The notes under the pieces are model-generated. The model was given only the letters and a program-made list of their open reading frames with translations. It did not search any database and was not told the DNA's origin. From contig DKJA01000148.1 in assembly GCA_002454505.1 (NCBI GenBank), positions 1 to 64,000 on the forward strand: DNA of 64,000 nucleotides, read 5' to 3'. Shown one piece after another: positions 36,499 to 45,892 of this stretch. The stretch's first letter is position 1, and every line of letters begins with the position of its first letter. A program made the translations under genes and the position numbers. The stretch is from Oxalobacteraceae bacterium UBA6704 (GTDB lineage Bacteria > Pseudomonadota > Gammaproteobacteria > Burkholderiales > Burkholderiaceae_D).

Positions 36499-37611
36499 AT
36501 GAGTCAGTTGTTTTCTTCCTACAAACTGGGCAACCACACGCTGAAAAACCGCATCGCGATCGCACCGATGTGCCAGTACTCGGCCGTCGATGGCCACGCC
36601 ACCGAGTGGCACACGATCCACCTGGGCCACCTGGCGCTGTCCGGCGCGGCGCTGCTGACGCTGGAGGCGACGGCCGTATCGCCGGAAGGCCGCATTTCGC
36701 CGAGCGACCTGGGCCTGTGGTCCGACGCGCACCAGGAATCGTTGCGCCCGGTGATCGAGGCGATCCGCAAGCACTCGCCGATCCGGCTGGCCGTGCAACT
36801 GGGCCACGCGGGCCGCAAGGCATCGTCGGCCGTGCCGTGGGAAGGCGGCGCCAACATTCCGCCGGGCGACATCGGCTGGCAGACGGTCGCCCCATCGGCC
36901 GTGCCGCATGCGGACGGCGAAACGGTGCCGCTGGCGCTGGATGCCGCCGCGCTGCAAAGGGTGAAGGACGATTTCGTCGCCGCGGCCCGCCGCGTGCATG
37001 CGCTGGGCATCGAAGGCATCGAGCTGCATGGCGCCCACGGCTACCTGCTGCATCAGTTCCTGTCGCCGATCGCCAACCAGCGCACCGACGACTACGGCGG
37101 CTCGCTGGAGAACCGCATGCGCTTCCCGCTGGAAGTGTTCGATGCGGTGCGTGCCGCCGTGCCGGCGGAAGTCTTCGTGGGCATGCGCATCTCGGCCAGC
37201 GACTGGGTGGACGGCGGCTGGGACGTGGAGCAGAGCGTCGTCTTCGCCAACGAACTGAAACAGCGTGGCGCCGACTTCATTCACGTGTCGAGCGGCGGCG
37301 TGTCGCCGCGGCAGAAGATCCCCGTCGGCCCCGGCTACCAGATCCAGTTCGCCGAGCGTATCCGCAAGGAGACCGGCCTGCCGACGATCGGCGTGGGCCT
37401 GATCACCGAGGCGGAGCACGCCGAGTCGATCATCCTGCAGGGCCAGGCGGACATGGTGGCGCTGGCCCGCGGCATCCTGTACGACCCGCGCTGGCCATGG
37501 CATGCGGCGGCCAAACTGGGCGCGCAGGTGGATGCGCCGCCGCAGTACTGGCGCTCGCAGCCGCACGACCTGAAACAGCTGTTCGGCGACACGCGCCTGG
37601 GCCAGCGCTGA
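36499..37611 (+). CDS. Old-yellow-enzyme family NADH:flavin oxidoreductase (YqjM/XenA type)
   Basis: 370-aa FMN TIM-barrel reductase of activated alkenes. IAPMCQYSA with C25 marks the YqjM/XenA subclass. The H-x-x-H motif IELHGAHGYLLHQFLSP, the TDDYGGSLENRMRFPLEV signature and the FMN-phosphate loop MVALARGILYDP are all present. Start is well supported. It is followed after one base by a HAD phosphatase. Confidence 0.93.
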   Translation: MSQLFSSYKLGNHTLKNRIAIAPMCQYSAVDGHATEWHTIHLGHLALSGAALLTLEATAVSPEGRISPSDLGLWSDAHQESLRPVIEAIRKHSPIRLAVQLGHAGRKASSAVPWEGGANIPPGDIGWQTVAPSAVPHADGETVPLALDAAALQRVKDDFVAAARRVHALGIEGIELHGAHGYLLHQFLSPIANQRTDDYGGSLENRMRFPLEVFDAVRAAVPAEVFVGMRISASDWVDGGWDVEQSVVFANELKQRGADFIHVSSGGVSPRQKIPVGPGYQIQFAERIRKETGLPTIGVGLITEAEHAESIILQGQADMVALARGILYDPRWPWHAAAKLGAQVDAPPQYWRSQPHDLKQLFGDTRLGQR

Positions 37612-37612
37612 C

Positions 37613-38260
37613 ATGAACGACCGCGCGCAGCTGCCGCGATACGACCTGCTGATCTTCGATTTCGACGGCACGCTGGCCGACAGCTTTCCGTTCTTCCTCG
37701 AAGCGTTCGACACGCTGGCGGACGCGCACCGCTTCCGCCGGCTCGATCGCAGCAAGATCGACCTGCTGCGCGGGCTGGAGCTGCCGCAGATCATGCGCCA
37801 CGTGGGCATGCCGCGCTGGAAGCTGCTGCCGGTGGCGCTGCAGTTCCGCGCGATGATGGGGCAGAGCATCGCCCGCATCCGGCTGTTCGACGGCGTGCGC
37901 GACGTGCTGCGCGATGCCGCCGGGCGCGGCGTGCAGCTGGCCATCGTCAGTTCGAATTCGGAGGAGAATGTGCGCGCCGTGCTGGGCGACGATGCGGCGC
38001 TGTTCACGCAGTTCGAATGCGGCGCCGCGCTGTTCGGCAAGCGCCGCCGGCTGCGCCGCGTGGTGCAGGGCAGCGGCGTGCCGGGCGAACGGGTGCTGTG
38101 CGTGGGCGACGAGGTGCGCGACATCGATGCGGCCCATGCAGAAGGGCTGGACTTCGGCGCCGTCGGCTGGGGCTATGCGAAGCCGGAGGCGCTGCAGGCC
38201 CGCGCGCCGAAGCTGATGTTCGACAGCGTGGCGCAGATGGCCGCGCAGCTGGCCGGCTGA
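37613..38260 (+). CDS. HAD-family phosphatase
   Basis: 215-aa haloacid-dehalogenase superfamily hydrolase of the phosphoglycolate-phosphatase-like group. Motif I DFDGTLADS with D16/D18, motif II S in VSSNSEE, motif III K41-like in GKRRR, motif IV GDEVRDIDAA. It starts 1 nt after the reductase stop, so the two are co-transcribed. Substrate unknown. Confidence 0.9.
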   Translation: MNDRAQLPRYDLLIFDFDGTLADSFPFFLEAFDTLADAHRFRRLDRSKIDLLRGLELPQIMRHVGMPRWKLLPVALQFRAMMGQSIARIRLFDGVRDVLRDAAGRGVQLAIVSSNSEENVRAVLGDDAALFTQFECGAALFGKRRRLRRVVQGSGVPGERVLCVGDEVRDIDAAHAEGLDFGAVGWGYAKPEALQARAPKLMFDSVAQMAAQLAG

Positions 38261-38407
38261 ATATTTTTGCGGCGGCGCTGCCCGACAGTTGTATTTCGTG
38301 CACAAAAATGGTTTGGCGATACGGCGAACTCTGGCCCTATAATCGCGTGGTTTACCGAGCCGGGCGTCACGAGCGCCGCGGCAGCCACCACCTGATAAGG
38401 AATGCCC

Positions 38408-39877
38408 GTGAGCCAAACGCTGGTCCAGAAGCTGATTCGTACCAAGCCTGTCCAAGTCACTCCCGATCACACCCACGTCCCCGGCGGACTGGCCCGCTCG
38501 ATGGGCCTGTTCCCGCTGACGATGATCGGCGTCGGCGCCACGATCGGCACCGGCATCTTCTTCACGATGGTCGAGGCGGTGCCGAAGGCCGGCCCGGCGG
38601 TGATCCTGTCGTTCCTGCTTGCCGCGCTGACGGCCGGCCTGACGGCCCTGTGCTACGCCGAGCTGTCGTTCCGCATTCCCGCTTCCGGTTCCTCCTATTC
38701 GTTCGCCTACGCCACCGTCGGCGAATTCTTCGCCTTCATCATGGCCGCCTGCCTGCTGCTCGAATACGGGCTGGCCGCGAGTGCCACGGCGATCGGCTGG
38801 TCCGACTACCTGAATAATTTTTTGGGTAACGCCTTCGGCTGGCACATCCCCACGGTGCTGCGCACGCCGATGATCGTGTCCACGCACGAGGGCATCATGT
38901 TCAACGTGGGCCACATCAACCTGCCGCCGATCATCCTGGTGGTGCTGTGCGGCTTCCTGCTGGTGCGGGGTGCGAAGGAATCGGCTCGCACCAACGCGAT
39001 CATGGTGCTGATCAAGCTGGCCATCCTGCTGTTCTTCGTGGCGGTGGCGTTCACCGGCTTCGACATCAACAACTTCCACCCGTTCTTCAAGGGCGAGGGC
39101 GAGAAGGGCCTGCTGGGCATGGCCGGCGTGACGGCGGCGGCGGGCACGGTGTTCTTCTCGTTCATCGGCCTCGATACGGTGGCCACGGCGGGCGAGGAAG
39201 TGCACAACCCAAAGCGGAACGTCCCGCTGGGCATCCTGTCCGCGCTGGGCATCGTGACGGTGTTCTATATGCTGGTGGCGGTGGCCGCGATGGGCGCGCA
39301 GCCGGCGCACCAGTTCGAAGGCCAGGAAGCGGGCCTCGCCGTGATCCTGCAGAACGTGACGGGCCATGCGTGGCCGGCGCTGGTGCTGTCCGCCGGCGCC
39401 GTGATTTCCGTGTTCTCGGTGACGCTGGTGACGATCTACGGCCAGACGCGCATCCTGTACGCGATCTCGCGCGACGGCCTGATCTCGAAGAGCTTCCACA
39501 AGGTGAGCGCCCGCACGTCGACGCCGATCTTCAACACGGTTGTCGTCTGCATTGTGGTGGCGCTGGTGGCCGGCTTCGTCGACGCCACCTTCCTGTGGGA
39601 TATGGTCAGCATGGGCACGCTGACGGCGTTCATGGTGGTCAGCGTGGCGGTGCCCGTCATGCGCCGCAAGGACCGCCAGCAGGGCATGTCCACGAAGGGC
39701 GGCTTCCGCGTGCCGTTCGGCCCGTACGTGGTGCCGTGCCTGTCGATCGCCGCCTGCGCCTACCTGATGATCGGCCTGTCCGACACGACCCGCCTGATCT
39801 TCGCGATCTGGATGACGGCGTCGATCCTGACCTACTTCGCCTACGGCATGCGCAATTCGCGGCTGAACAAAGCCTGA
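38408..39877 (+). CDS. APC-superfamily cationic amino-acid permease
   Basis: 489-aa, 12-helix inner-membrane transporter of the CAT/YfnA group. MIGVGATIGTGIFFTMVEAVPKAGPAVILSF is the substrate-binding first helix, FFSFIGLDTVATAGEEVHNPKRNVPLGI the family signature after helix 6. An ATG two codons upstream touches AAGGA directly; the GTG at 38408 has the normal 6-nt spacing and is preferred. It could import arginine or other amino acids; specificity is not visible. Confidence 0.9.
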   Translation: MSQTLVQKLIRTKPVQVTPDHTHVPGGLARSMGLFPLTMIGVGATIGTGIFFTMVEAVPKAGPAVILSFLLAALTAGLTALCYAELSFRIPASGSSYSFAYATVGEFFAFIMAACLLLEYGLAASATAIGWSDYLNNFLGNAFGWHIPTVLRTPMIVSTHEGIMFNVGHINLPPIILVVLCGFLLVRGAKESARTNAIMVLIKLAILLFFVAVAFTGFDINNFHPFFKGEGEKGLLGMAGVTAAAGTVFFSFIGLDTVATAGEEVHNPKRNVPLGILSALGIVTVFYMLVAVAAMGAQPAHQFEGQEAGLAVILQNVTGHAWPALVLSAGAVISVFSVTLVTIYGQTRILYAISRDGLISKSFHKVSARTSTPIFNTVVVCIVVALVAGFVDATFLWDMVSMGTLTAFMVVSVAVPVMRRKDRQQGMSTKGGFRVPFGPYVVPCLSIAACAYLMIGLSDTTRLIFAIWMTASILTYFAYGMRNSRLNKA

Positions 39878-39927
39878 AAAGTTGCCGGGAAAATGGGGAC
39901 GGACCCCATTTTTCAGGCAATGTTTCT
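39876..39927. repeat. AAAATGGGGACGGACCCCATTTT repeat, copy 1
   Basis: Palindromic core TGGGGACGGACCCCA (39894-39908) within GAAAAGTTGCCGG...GGCAATGTTTC flanks. The downstream stretch to about 39970 (AAAACAGGGCGG...CTCTGTTTTT) looks like a decayed version of the second hairpin seen intact at 42993-43054. It starts at the permease stop codon. Confidence 0.8.
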
Positions 39928-39979
39928 TAGAAAACAGGGCGGTACGGCAATCCGGCTGTCTCTGTTTTTGCTTTAAATG

Positions 39980-40002
39980 AAAAAAGCCGGCAATGCCGGC
40001 TT
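39980..40002 (-). terminator. Intrinsic terminator of the 81-aa gene
   Basis: On the minus strand AAGCCGGC-ATT-GCCGGCTT is followed by T6, 25 nt beyond the stop of the small gene. Confidence 0.85.
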
Positions 40003-40026
40003 CTTTGTTGCGCGATGCGTTGTCGG

Positions 40027-40272
40027 TCAGTCGCGGCCGGCGAGGTTGCGCAGTTCGGCGGCCTGGTCCGGCGAGGTGGCGTCGAATTCCTTTGCCAGGC
40101 TTTGCAGCGCGGCGCGGTCACGCAGCGTCGATGGCTGGGAGGCGCTGCCGTGCGAGGCGGCGGAAGCGGCCGGTGCCATGAAGAACAGTGCGCGGAGGAA
40201 GGCGGCGGCGGTGCGGCCGACGCTGTCCATGTAGCCGCCGGTTGCCTGGGTGGTGATGATTGCAGTGGACAT
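40027..40272 (-). CDS. Hypothetical 81-aa protein
   Basis: Small protein with a hydrophobic middle (TAAAFLRALFFMAPAASAAS, about 20-41) and a polar C-terminus (LAKEFDATSPDQAAELRNLAGRD). AAGGAG is 6 nt from the ATG and a clean terminator follows, so it is a monocistronic gene. No family was recognised; the C-terminal pattern is reminiscent of small Burkholderiales stress-associated proteins, but weakly. Confidence 0.7.
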   Translation of the reverse strand: MSTAIITTQATGGYMDSVGRTAAAFLRALFFMAPAASAASHGSASQPSTLRDRAALQSLAKEFDATSPDQAAELRNLAGRD

Positions 40273-40449
40273 GGCAGACTCCTTGGAAAATGTTCGTTTG
40301 TTGCGGTGCAGTATAGGGGCGCCTCAGTCATAAAAAAACTTTCCGTTCGTGATGTGTTCCATACAGCGACCGTATACTTATCGGTGCGATAACGGCCGGT
40401 GTTCATAAGCGCACACGATAACTGTCCGATGGTGGACGGTATGACTGCA

Positions 40450-40488
40450 TGGGGACTGTCCCTGGCTTCACAGGGACTGTCCCCGGGG
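40450..40488. repeat. GGGGACTGTCCC hairpin
   Basis: GGGGACTGTCCCTG and CAGGGACTGTCCCC arms with the usual central mismatch, 61 nt before the FtsX-type permease start. Same family as 38-70 and 63.6 kb, opposite orientation. Confidence 0.75.
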
Positions 40489-40549
40489 TTGCCTGACCAT
40501 GCTGGCACAGGCATTGCAATGAACCAGGCAGACAAAAACCGGAGACCTC

Positions 40550-42943
40550 ATGCCCCACATCCGCATCGCCCTGCGCCAGTTCGCCCGCCAGCCGCTGCAC
40601 GCGGCCGCCATGCTGCTCGGCCTGTCCATCGGCATGGCGGCCGCCTTCCTGCTGCTGGCGTTCGTCCATTACTCGTTCAGCTACGACAGCGCGGTGCCCG
40701 ACAACGGCCGCGTGTTCGTCCTCAAGCACAAGCTGAACCTGCTGGCGCAACCGCAGTGGGTCGAGCGGATGCCGCTGCCCGCGTACGACGTGCTGGCCGG
40801 CAGCGGCCTGCCGCTGATGCTGTGCATGGCCACGCCGCACAAGATCACGCTGAAGCTGGACGGCATGTTGCGCGACGTGGAATTCACCGAAGTGAGCGAC
40901 ACCTTCCCCGTCATGTTCGGCGTCGCCGCCACGGCCGGCGACCTGCACGCGGCACTGGCGCGGCCGGACGGCCTGGCGCTGACACCGCAAGGCGCGCTGG
41001 CGCTGTTCGGCACCGCGCCGGCATTGGGCCGCACGGTGGACGTTGATGGCAAGGTGCTGCGCGTGCTGGCGCTGCTGCCCGAGCCGCCGCCGAATACGAC
41101 GCTGCCGTACCGCGCCCTCGTCGGCAACGGCACGGTGCTGTGGGCCCCCGGCGCGCGCGAGCGCATGCGGCACGAGTGGCTGGCGCTGGCGGGCAAGCTG
41201 TTCGTCAGGCCGGCGGCGGGCGTGCCGGCGGAGTCGGTGCGGGCGGCGATGCAGCAGGGCGCGGACCGCATCCTGCCGCAGCTGGTCGGCGAAGAGACCA
41301 CGCGCCGCCTCGGCACGATCGCGGAGATCGGCATCACGCCGCTGGCCGATGCCTACTTCGACACGTCCGTGGCCGCGTTCCAGGGTGGCCCGCGCGCATC
41401 GAAAGCCGGCGTGCTGGCGGTGGCCGCGCTGGCCGTGCTGATCCTCGGCCTGGCCGCGACGAACTACGTCAACCTCGCCACGCTGCGGGTGCTGGACCGC
41501 GCGCGCGAGATCGCCGTCCGCAAGACGCTGGGCGCCGGCACGGGCAGGCTGGCGTTGCAGTTCGTGGCGGAATCCATCGCCGCGGCGCTGGCGGCGACGG
41601 CCGCCGGTCTGCTGCTGGCGTGGCTGCTGCTGCCCGTGTTCTCGACGTTGATGGACCGTCCGCTGGACCAGTTCCTGTCCGGCTCCGCATTGCTGGCCGC
41701 GCTGGCGCTCGGTGTCGGCGTCGGCATCGCCTGCGGCATCTGGCCGGCGCGGCTGGCCTTGCGCGTGCTGCCCGGCCAGGCGCTCGCTGGACGTAACGGC
41801 AGCGAGACAGCCGGCACCGCATGGCTGCGCCGCAGTCTCACCGTGTTCCAGTTCGCCGCCGCGATCGGGCTGTGCGCGCTGGCGCTGGCGATCGGCTGGC
41901 AGGCGCGCTTTGCCGCCACGGCCAATCCCGGCTTCGCGGTGGACGACTTCGCGCTGTTGCAGCTGCCGCCGGCACCGAACGCCACGCGGCTGGCGTTGCG
42001 CGCCGCGCTGGCCCGCCAGCCGCAGGTGACTGGCGTGGCCGCCATCGACCGCGCCTTCGGTGCGCCCGGCATCCCGATGAGTACCGCGTTCCGGCGCGCG
42101 GGCGGTGGCGAACAGCGTTTCGACCTGTCGATGGTCAGTCCGGATTTCTTTGCCGTGTCGGGAGTCGCACCGCTGACCGGCCGCGCGTTCGACGGTAACC
42201 GGCCGGCCGTGCCGCAGGCCGGCGACGCGATGCTGAACGAGCCGGCCGCGCTGGCGCTAGGCTTCCCGTCGGCCACGGCAGCCGTCGGCCAGACGGTGAC
42301 GGAGGGCGGCGGCAGGGCGCTGCGCATCGTCGGCATCGCACCGCCGCTGCGGCACCAGGGCCTGCGCCATCCGCTGCTGCCGATGGCCTACATGGTGGAG
42401 CAGGGCGAGGCGGACGTGCTGCTGGTGCGCAGCCGCGCGGATGCGGCCACGCTGCATGCCGCGCTGGCGCCGCTGTGGCAGCAGTACTTCCCCGGCTATC
42501 CGCTGGACGTGGGCAGCGCCCGCGCCACCTTCGAAGCGGGCAGCGCGGACGACTGGCGCGCCGCCAGCCTGCTGACCGCCGGCGGCATTGTCGCGACGGG
42601 TATCGCCGCCTTCGGCATCTACGTCCTGGCTGCCGGCACGGTGCAGCGCCGCGGCCGCGAGATCGCACTGCGCAAGCTGCACGGCGCCCGCCGCCGCGCC
42701 ATCGCCACGCTGGTCGGCGCCGAGTTCGCGGTGCTGCTGCTGGCCGCCGCGGCCCTGTCGCTGCCGCCTGCCGCCATCGCGATTGCGCACTACCTGGCAC
42801 CGTTCGCCGTCATCGCGCCGGCCACGTGGTGGGCACTCCCCGCCGCACTGGCCCTCGGCACGCTGGTCGCACTGGCCGCCACGATCCGCCACGCCATCGC
42901 CGCGCTGCGCATCCGCCCCGCCGCCGCACTCCGGCAAGGCTGA
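40550..42943 (+). CDS. FtsX/MacB-type ABC transporter permease, orphan
   Basis: 797-aa inner-membrane protein with duplicated FtsX-like halves. Helices at about 17-40, then a periplasmic MacB-PCD-like domain to 285, helices about 285-305, 340-365 and 382-402, a second leading helix at 430-450, a second periplasmic domain and helices at about 680-705, 725-755 and 765-785. The REIAVRKTLGAG and REIALRKLHGARR motifs after the first core helices are coupling-helix signatures. No ATPase gene is adjacent, which is unusual. Both flanks are REP-like repeats. Confidence 0.85.
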   Translation: MPHIRIALRQFARQPLHAAAMLLGLSIGMAAAFLLLAFVHYSFSYDSAVPDNGRVFVLKHKLNLLAQPQWVERMPLPAYDVLAGSGLPLMLCMATPHKITLKLDGMLRDVEFTEVSDTFPVMFGVAATAGDLHAALARPDGLALTPQGALALFGTAPALGRTVDVDGKVLRVLALLPEPPPNTTLPYRALVGNGTVLWAPGARERMRHEWLALAGKLFVRPAAGVPAESVRAAMQQGADRILPQLVGEETTRRLGTIAEIGITPLADAYFDTSVAAFQGGPRASKAGVLAVAALAVLILGLAATNYVNLATLRVLDRAREIAVRKTLGAGTGRLALQFVAESIAAALAATAAGLLLAWLLLPVFSTLMDRPLDQFLSGSALLAALALGVGVGIACGIWPARLALRVLPGQALAGRNGSETAGTAWLRRSLTVFQFAAAIGLCALALAIGWQARFAATANPGFAVDDFALLQLPPAPNATRLALRAALARQPQVTGVAAIDRAFGAPGIPMSTAFRRAGGGEQRFDLSMVSPDFFAVSGVAPLTGRAFDGNRPAVPQAGDAMLNEPAALALGFPSATAAVGQTVTEGGGRALRIVGIAPPLRHQGLRHPLLPMAYMVEQGEADVLLVRSRADAATLHAALAPLWQQYFPGYPLDVGSARATFEAGSADDWRAASLLTAGGIVATGIAAFGIYVLAAGTVQRRGREIALRKLHGARRRAIATLVGAEFAVLLLAAAALSLPPAAIAIAHYLAPFAVIAPATWWALPAALALGTLVALAATIRHAIAALRIRPAAALRQG

Positions 42944-42946
42944 CCC

Positions 42947-43054
42947 CTCGAAAAGTTGCCGGAAAAATGGGGACGGACCCCATTTTCCGAGCAACATTTC
43001 CTGTAAAACAGGCGGTCCGCCGTTGCGGTCTGACCCTGTTTTACAGGAAATGTT
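42947..43054. repeat. Composite REP/BIME: GGGGACGGACCCC core plus 20-bp inverted repeat
   Basis: First hairpin core TGGGGACGGACCCCA (42966-42980) with GAAAAGTTGCCGG flank as at 39.88 kb. Second hairpin: perfect 20-bp arms 42993-43012 and 43035-43054 (AACATTTCCTGTAAAACAGG and its complement) around a 22-nt loop. The composite lies between the permease and the FecA-like gene, 30 nt before its Fur-like box. Confidence 0.85.
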
Positions 43055-43083
43055 TTACAGGAAACAAAAAGTCGGTTACAGCT

Positions 43084-43105
43084 GCGAATGAGAAGTGTTA
43101 TCATT
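43084..43105. promoter_or_regulatory. Fur-like box of FecA-like receptor
   Basis: AATGAGAA-GTG-TTATCATT at 43087-43105, one mismatch between arms, about 13 of 19 matches to the Fur consensus. It lies 28 nt before the receptor ATG. Confidence 0.55.
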
Positions 43106-43133
43106 TATCCCCTCTCATTCCGTACCCTCCATC

Positions 43134-45218
43134 ATGCAAGACACTTTCCACCTGTTTTCCCTGTCCCGTTGCGCAGCCGCTGTGAGCGCGGCGCTGGCTG
43201 TTTTTGCGCTGCCCGCGCAGGCGCAGGAGGCGGCGGCCGGCGAGCCGCTGGAAACGGTCACCGTGACGGGCAACTGGCTCGGCTCCGGGCTGCAGAACAG
43301 CGTGAAGAACTTCGCCGGTGCGCGCACGATGGTGCAGAAGGAGGACATCGAAGCCAGCGGCGCCGCCAGTATCGGCGACGTGCTGCGCCGTATCCCCGGC
43401 GTGCAAAGCACGGACAACTCCGGCAGCGCCGGCAGCGCGATCTCGCTGAACATCGGCGTGCGCGGCCTGACCGGGCGCTATTCGCCCCGCTCGACGGTGC
43501 TGCTGGACGGCGTACCGCTGGCGGTGGCGCCGTATGGCCAGCCGCAGCTGTCGTTCGCGCCGGTGAGCCTGAACAATATCGAATCGATCGACGTGGTGCG
43601 CGGCGGCGGCGCCGTCCGCTACGGCCCGCAGAACGTGGGCGGCATCATCAACTTCGGCACGCGCTCGATCCCCGATGCACCGGGCATCGCCGGCGATGCG
43701 AGCATCCGCTACAACCACTTCGGCGAAGGCGGTCATAACACGCAGTACAGCGCCTTCGTCGGCTCGCAGCTGGACAACGGCTTCGGCATCGCGCTGCTGT
43801 ACTCCGGCATGGACGGCACCGAATGGCGCGCCGGCAGCGACGAGAAGGTCAACGACTTCGCGCTGAAGTTCCGCTACCTGATCGACAGCCATTCGCAGGT
43901 GTACGGCAAGCTGTCTTACTACGATGTGACGTCGAAAACGCCGGGCGGCCTGACGGTGGCGCAGTACAACGCCGACCCGTTCCAGAACACCCGCCCCACC
44001 GACTACTGGGACGGCGAACGCAAGGGCATCGACCTGGGCTACCTGAACACGATTTCGGCAACGCAGGAAGCGGAAGTTAAGGTGTACTACAACGAGAGCT
44101 CGCGCGGCAGTGCGCTGATCAACGCGGCGCGTACGCAGATCGCCTACCAGCCCCGCAACTACCAGGTGCTGGGCATCGAGCCGCGCTACACGCAGCGCCT
44201 GAAATGGGGCGCGATGACGCACGACGTGACAGCCGGCTACCGCTTCCTGCGCGAGCGTGGCGACGACAACTCGTACAACGTCACCATCGCCAGCGGCGCA
44301 CGCAGCGCCACCGCAACCTTCGACAACGCCACCGATGCGCACGCGCTGTACGTGGACGACCGCATCGCCTACGGTGTCTGGCGCGTGACGCCGGGCGTGC
44401 GCTTCGAGAAGATCGAATCGCAGCGCGACGACCTGGCCGCGCGCCGCACGTTCGAGACGGACAACAACAAGGCGCTTCCTTCGCTGAACGTGGCCTACCT
44501 GTACACGCCGGCGCTGACGCTGTTCACCAACTACGGCACGTCGTTCGGCCCCGTGCAGAACCTGCAGCTCAATTCGCAGACGGGCACCAATCCGCTCAAG
44601 CCCGAACTGGCGCGCACGGTGGAACTGGGCGCGCGCTACAAGGCGCACGGCCTGTCGGCGGAAGGCACGCTGTACCGCCTGCGCTTCGACAACCAGATCA
44701 CCCAGGTGCCTGGCATCACGCCGGCCACCTTCCGCAATATCGGCGCAACGCGCCACGAGGGCATCGAGACGGCGCTGGATTACCGCTTCAGCGATGGCGT
44801 GCTCGATGGCCTGAACCTGTACGCGAACTGGAACTACACGAAGGCGATCCAGGAATCCGGCGCGACGGCCGGCCTGGACGTGCCGTTCTACTCGCGCCGC
44901 ACCGGCACGATCGGCGCGCGCTATGAAGTGGGCGCGTTCTCGGCCGGCCTGTCCGGCAGTGCGCAGAGCGCCCAGTTCTCCGATGCGGAGAACACCATTG
45001 CTGAAGCGGCCAATGGCGGCGTGGGCCGCATTCCCGGCTTCGGCGTCTACAACGCGCAGGTTGGCTGGAAGCTCCCCGGCAAGCCGGGCGTGCAGTTGCT
45101 GGCCGGCGTGAACAACCTGGCGGACAAGCGCTATTACACGCGCAATGTCGATGGCAATGCGGGCCGCATGGTGGCTGCTTCGCGCACGACTTATGTGCAG
45201 GCGCGGGTTTGGTTCTAG
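43134..45218 (+). CDS. fecA: TonB-dependent receptor, FecA (ferric citrate) type
   Basis: 694-aa outer-membrane receptor. Signal peptide 1-30 (...LPAQA), TonB box region ETVTVTG, then a plug with GVRGLTGRYSPRSTVLLDGVPLAVAPYGQPQLS and DVVRGGGAVRYGPQNVGGIINF-type sequence, close to E. coli FecA. The barrel ends in VWF. It lacks the extra N-terminal signalling (STN) domain of FecA and no fecIR genes are adjacent, so regulation is probably by Fur alone. The start was chosen for its signal peptide. Its last 4 bp overlap the convergent immunity-like gene. Confidence 0.9.
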   Translation: MQDTFHLFSLSRCAAAVSAALAVFALPAQAQEAAAGEPLETVTVTGNWLGSGLQNSVKNFAGARTMVQKEDIEASGAASIGDVLRRIPGVQSTDNSGSAGSAISLNIGVRGLTGRYSPRSTVLLDGVPLAVAPYGQPQLSFAPVSLNNIESIDVVRGGGAVRYGPQNVGGIINFGTRSIPDAPGIAGDASIRYNHFGEGGHNTQYSAFVGSQLDNGFGIALLYSGMDGTEWRAGSDEKVNDFALKFRYLIDSHSQVYGKLSYYDVTSKTPGGLTVAQYNADPFQNTRPTDYWDGERKGIDLGYLNTISATQEAEVKVYYNESSRGSALINAARTQIAYQPRNYQVLGIEPRYTQRLKWGAMTHDVTAGYRFLRERGDDNSYNVTIASGARSATATFDNATDAHALYVDDRIAYGVWRVTPGVRFEKIESQRDDLAARRTFETDNNKALPSLNVAYLYTPALTLFTNYGTSFGPVQNLQLNSQTGTNPLKPELARTVELGARYKAHGLSAEGTLYRLRFDNQITQVPGITPATFRNIGATRHEGIETALDYRFSDGVLDGLNLYANWNYTKAIQESGATAGLDVPFYSRRTGTIGARYEVGAFSAGLSGSAQSAQFSDAENTIAEAANGGVGRIPGFGVYNAQVGWKLPGKPGVQLLAGVNNLADKRYYTRNVDGNAGRMVAASRTTYVQARVWF

Positions 45219-45778
45219 GGGGGTGTCTTCCGGCTTCGTGAGTAGAAGCCGATGTTCAAGTGGTGGTAGCGGCACAGCTTCACGAATGCATCAGTTGCAA
45301 GGGAGTGCGCAGGGTGATTGATGTCGCGCGCGATGTATACTTTGTCGTCGATATCGTCACGATACACCGGCGTGTCGATCATCCTGCCACTATCGCCGAG
45401 GGAGACGAACGTCGATCGGCTCCCATCGATGAATTCGTATCGAGTGAGCAGCTTGCAAAGGAAGAAAGGATATTCAGCGCCTTCGCATTCGATGATCAGT
45501 GGCTGAAATTCCATCACTCCGGGGATGCATCGCTCGAACACATCCTTTGCTTTTTCCGAGAACAGGGGAATGCCGATATTTGACTCCAGAAAATCCGATC
45601 GCGAAATGATGCCGGAAGTCACCCACTCCTGCGCTTTCCCTCTCGGTGTGGTGTAGCGTAGGAATTTACCTTCGTCGGTTCCCCACATGAAGTAGCCGAA
45701 CAGCCGCCCGCGTGAATCTTTCAAATCGATTCGGTCGCCACCAGTGTTCTCTGCGCTGGTCAGGTGGTAGAGTGTCAT
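45215..45778 (-). CDS. Putative immunity protein, distal copy (Imm11/DUF1629-like)
   Basis: 187-aa cytoplasmic protein, paralogue of the next gene. Shared features: GRLFGYFMWGTDEGKFLRYTTPRGKAQ, DFLESNIGIPLFSEKAKDVFE, MEFQPLIIE, then IARDINHPAHSLATDAFVKLCRYHHLNIGFYS. The C-terminal pattern resembles Imm11/DUF1629 immunity proteins. The start chosen has GGAAG 4 nt upstream; the frame is open for 20 more codons. GC content is higher than in the proximal copy. It presumably protects against a Rhs tip, perhaps a former one. Confidence 0.7.
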   Translation of the reverse strand: MTLYHLTSAENTGGDRIDLKDSRGRLFGYFMWGTDEGKFLRYTTPRGKAQEWVTSGIISRSDFLESNIGIPLFSEKAKDVFERCIPGVMEFQPLIIECEGAEYPFFLCKLLTRYEFIDGSRSTFVSLGDSGRMIDTPVYRDDIDDKVYIARDINHPAHSLATDAFVKLCRYHHLNIGFYSRSRKTPP

Positions 45779-45892
45779 GTCACTTCCTCTCATTCGGCCA
45801 ATAGAATTTGCCGTATTCACGATAGTAATTGAGCGCAAAGATGAAGTCGTCGAGTGTCGGTGTACCCGTACTTTTGCACGGCCGCCTGTCAG

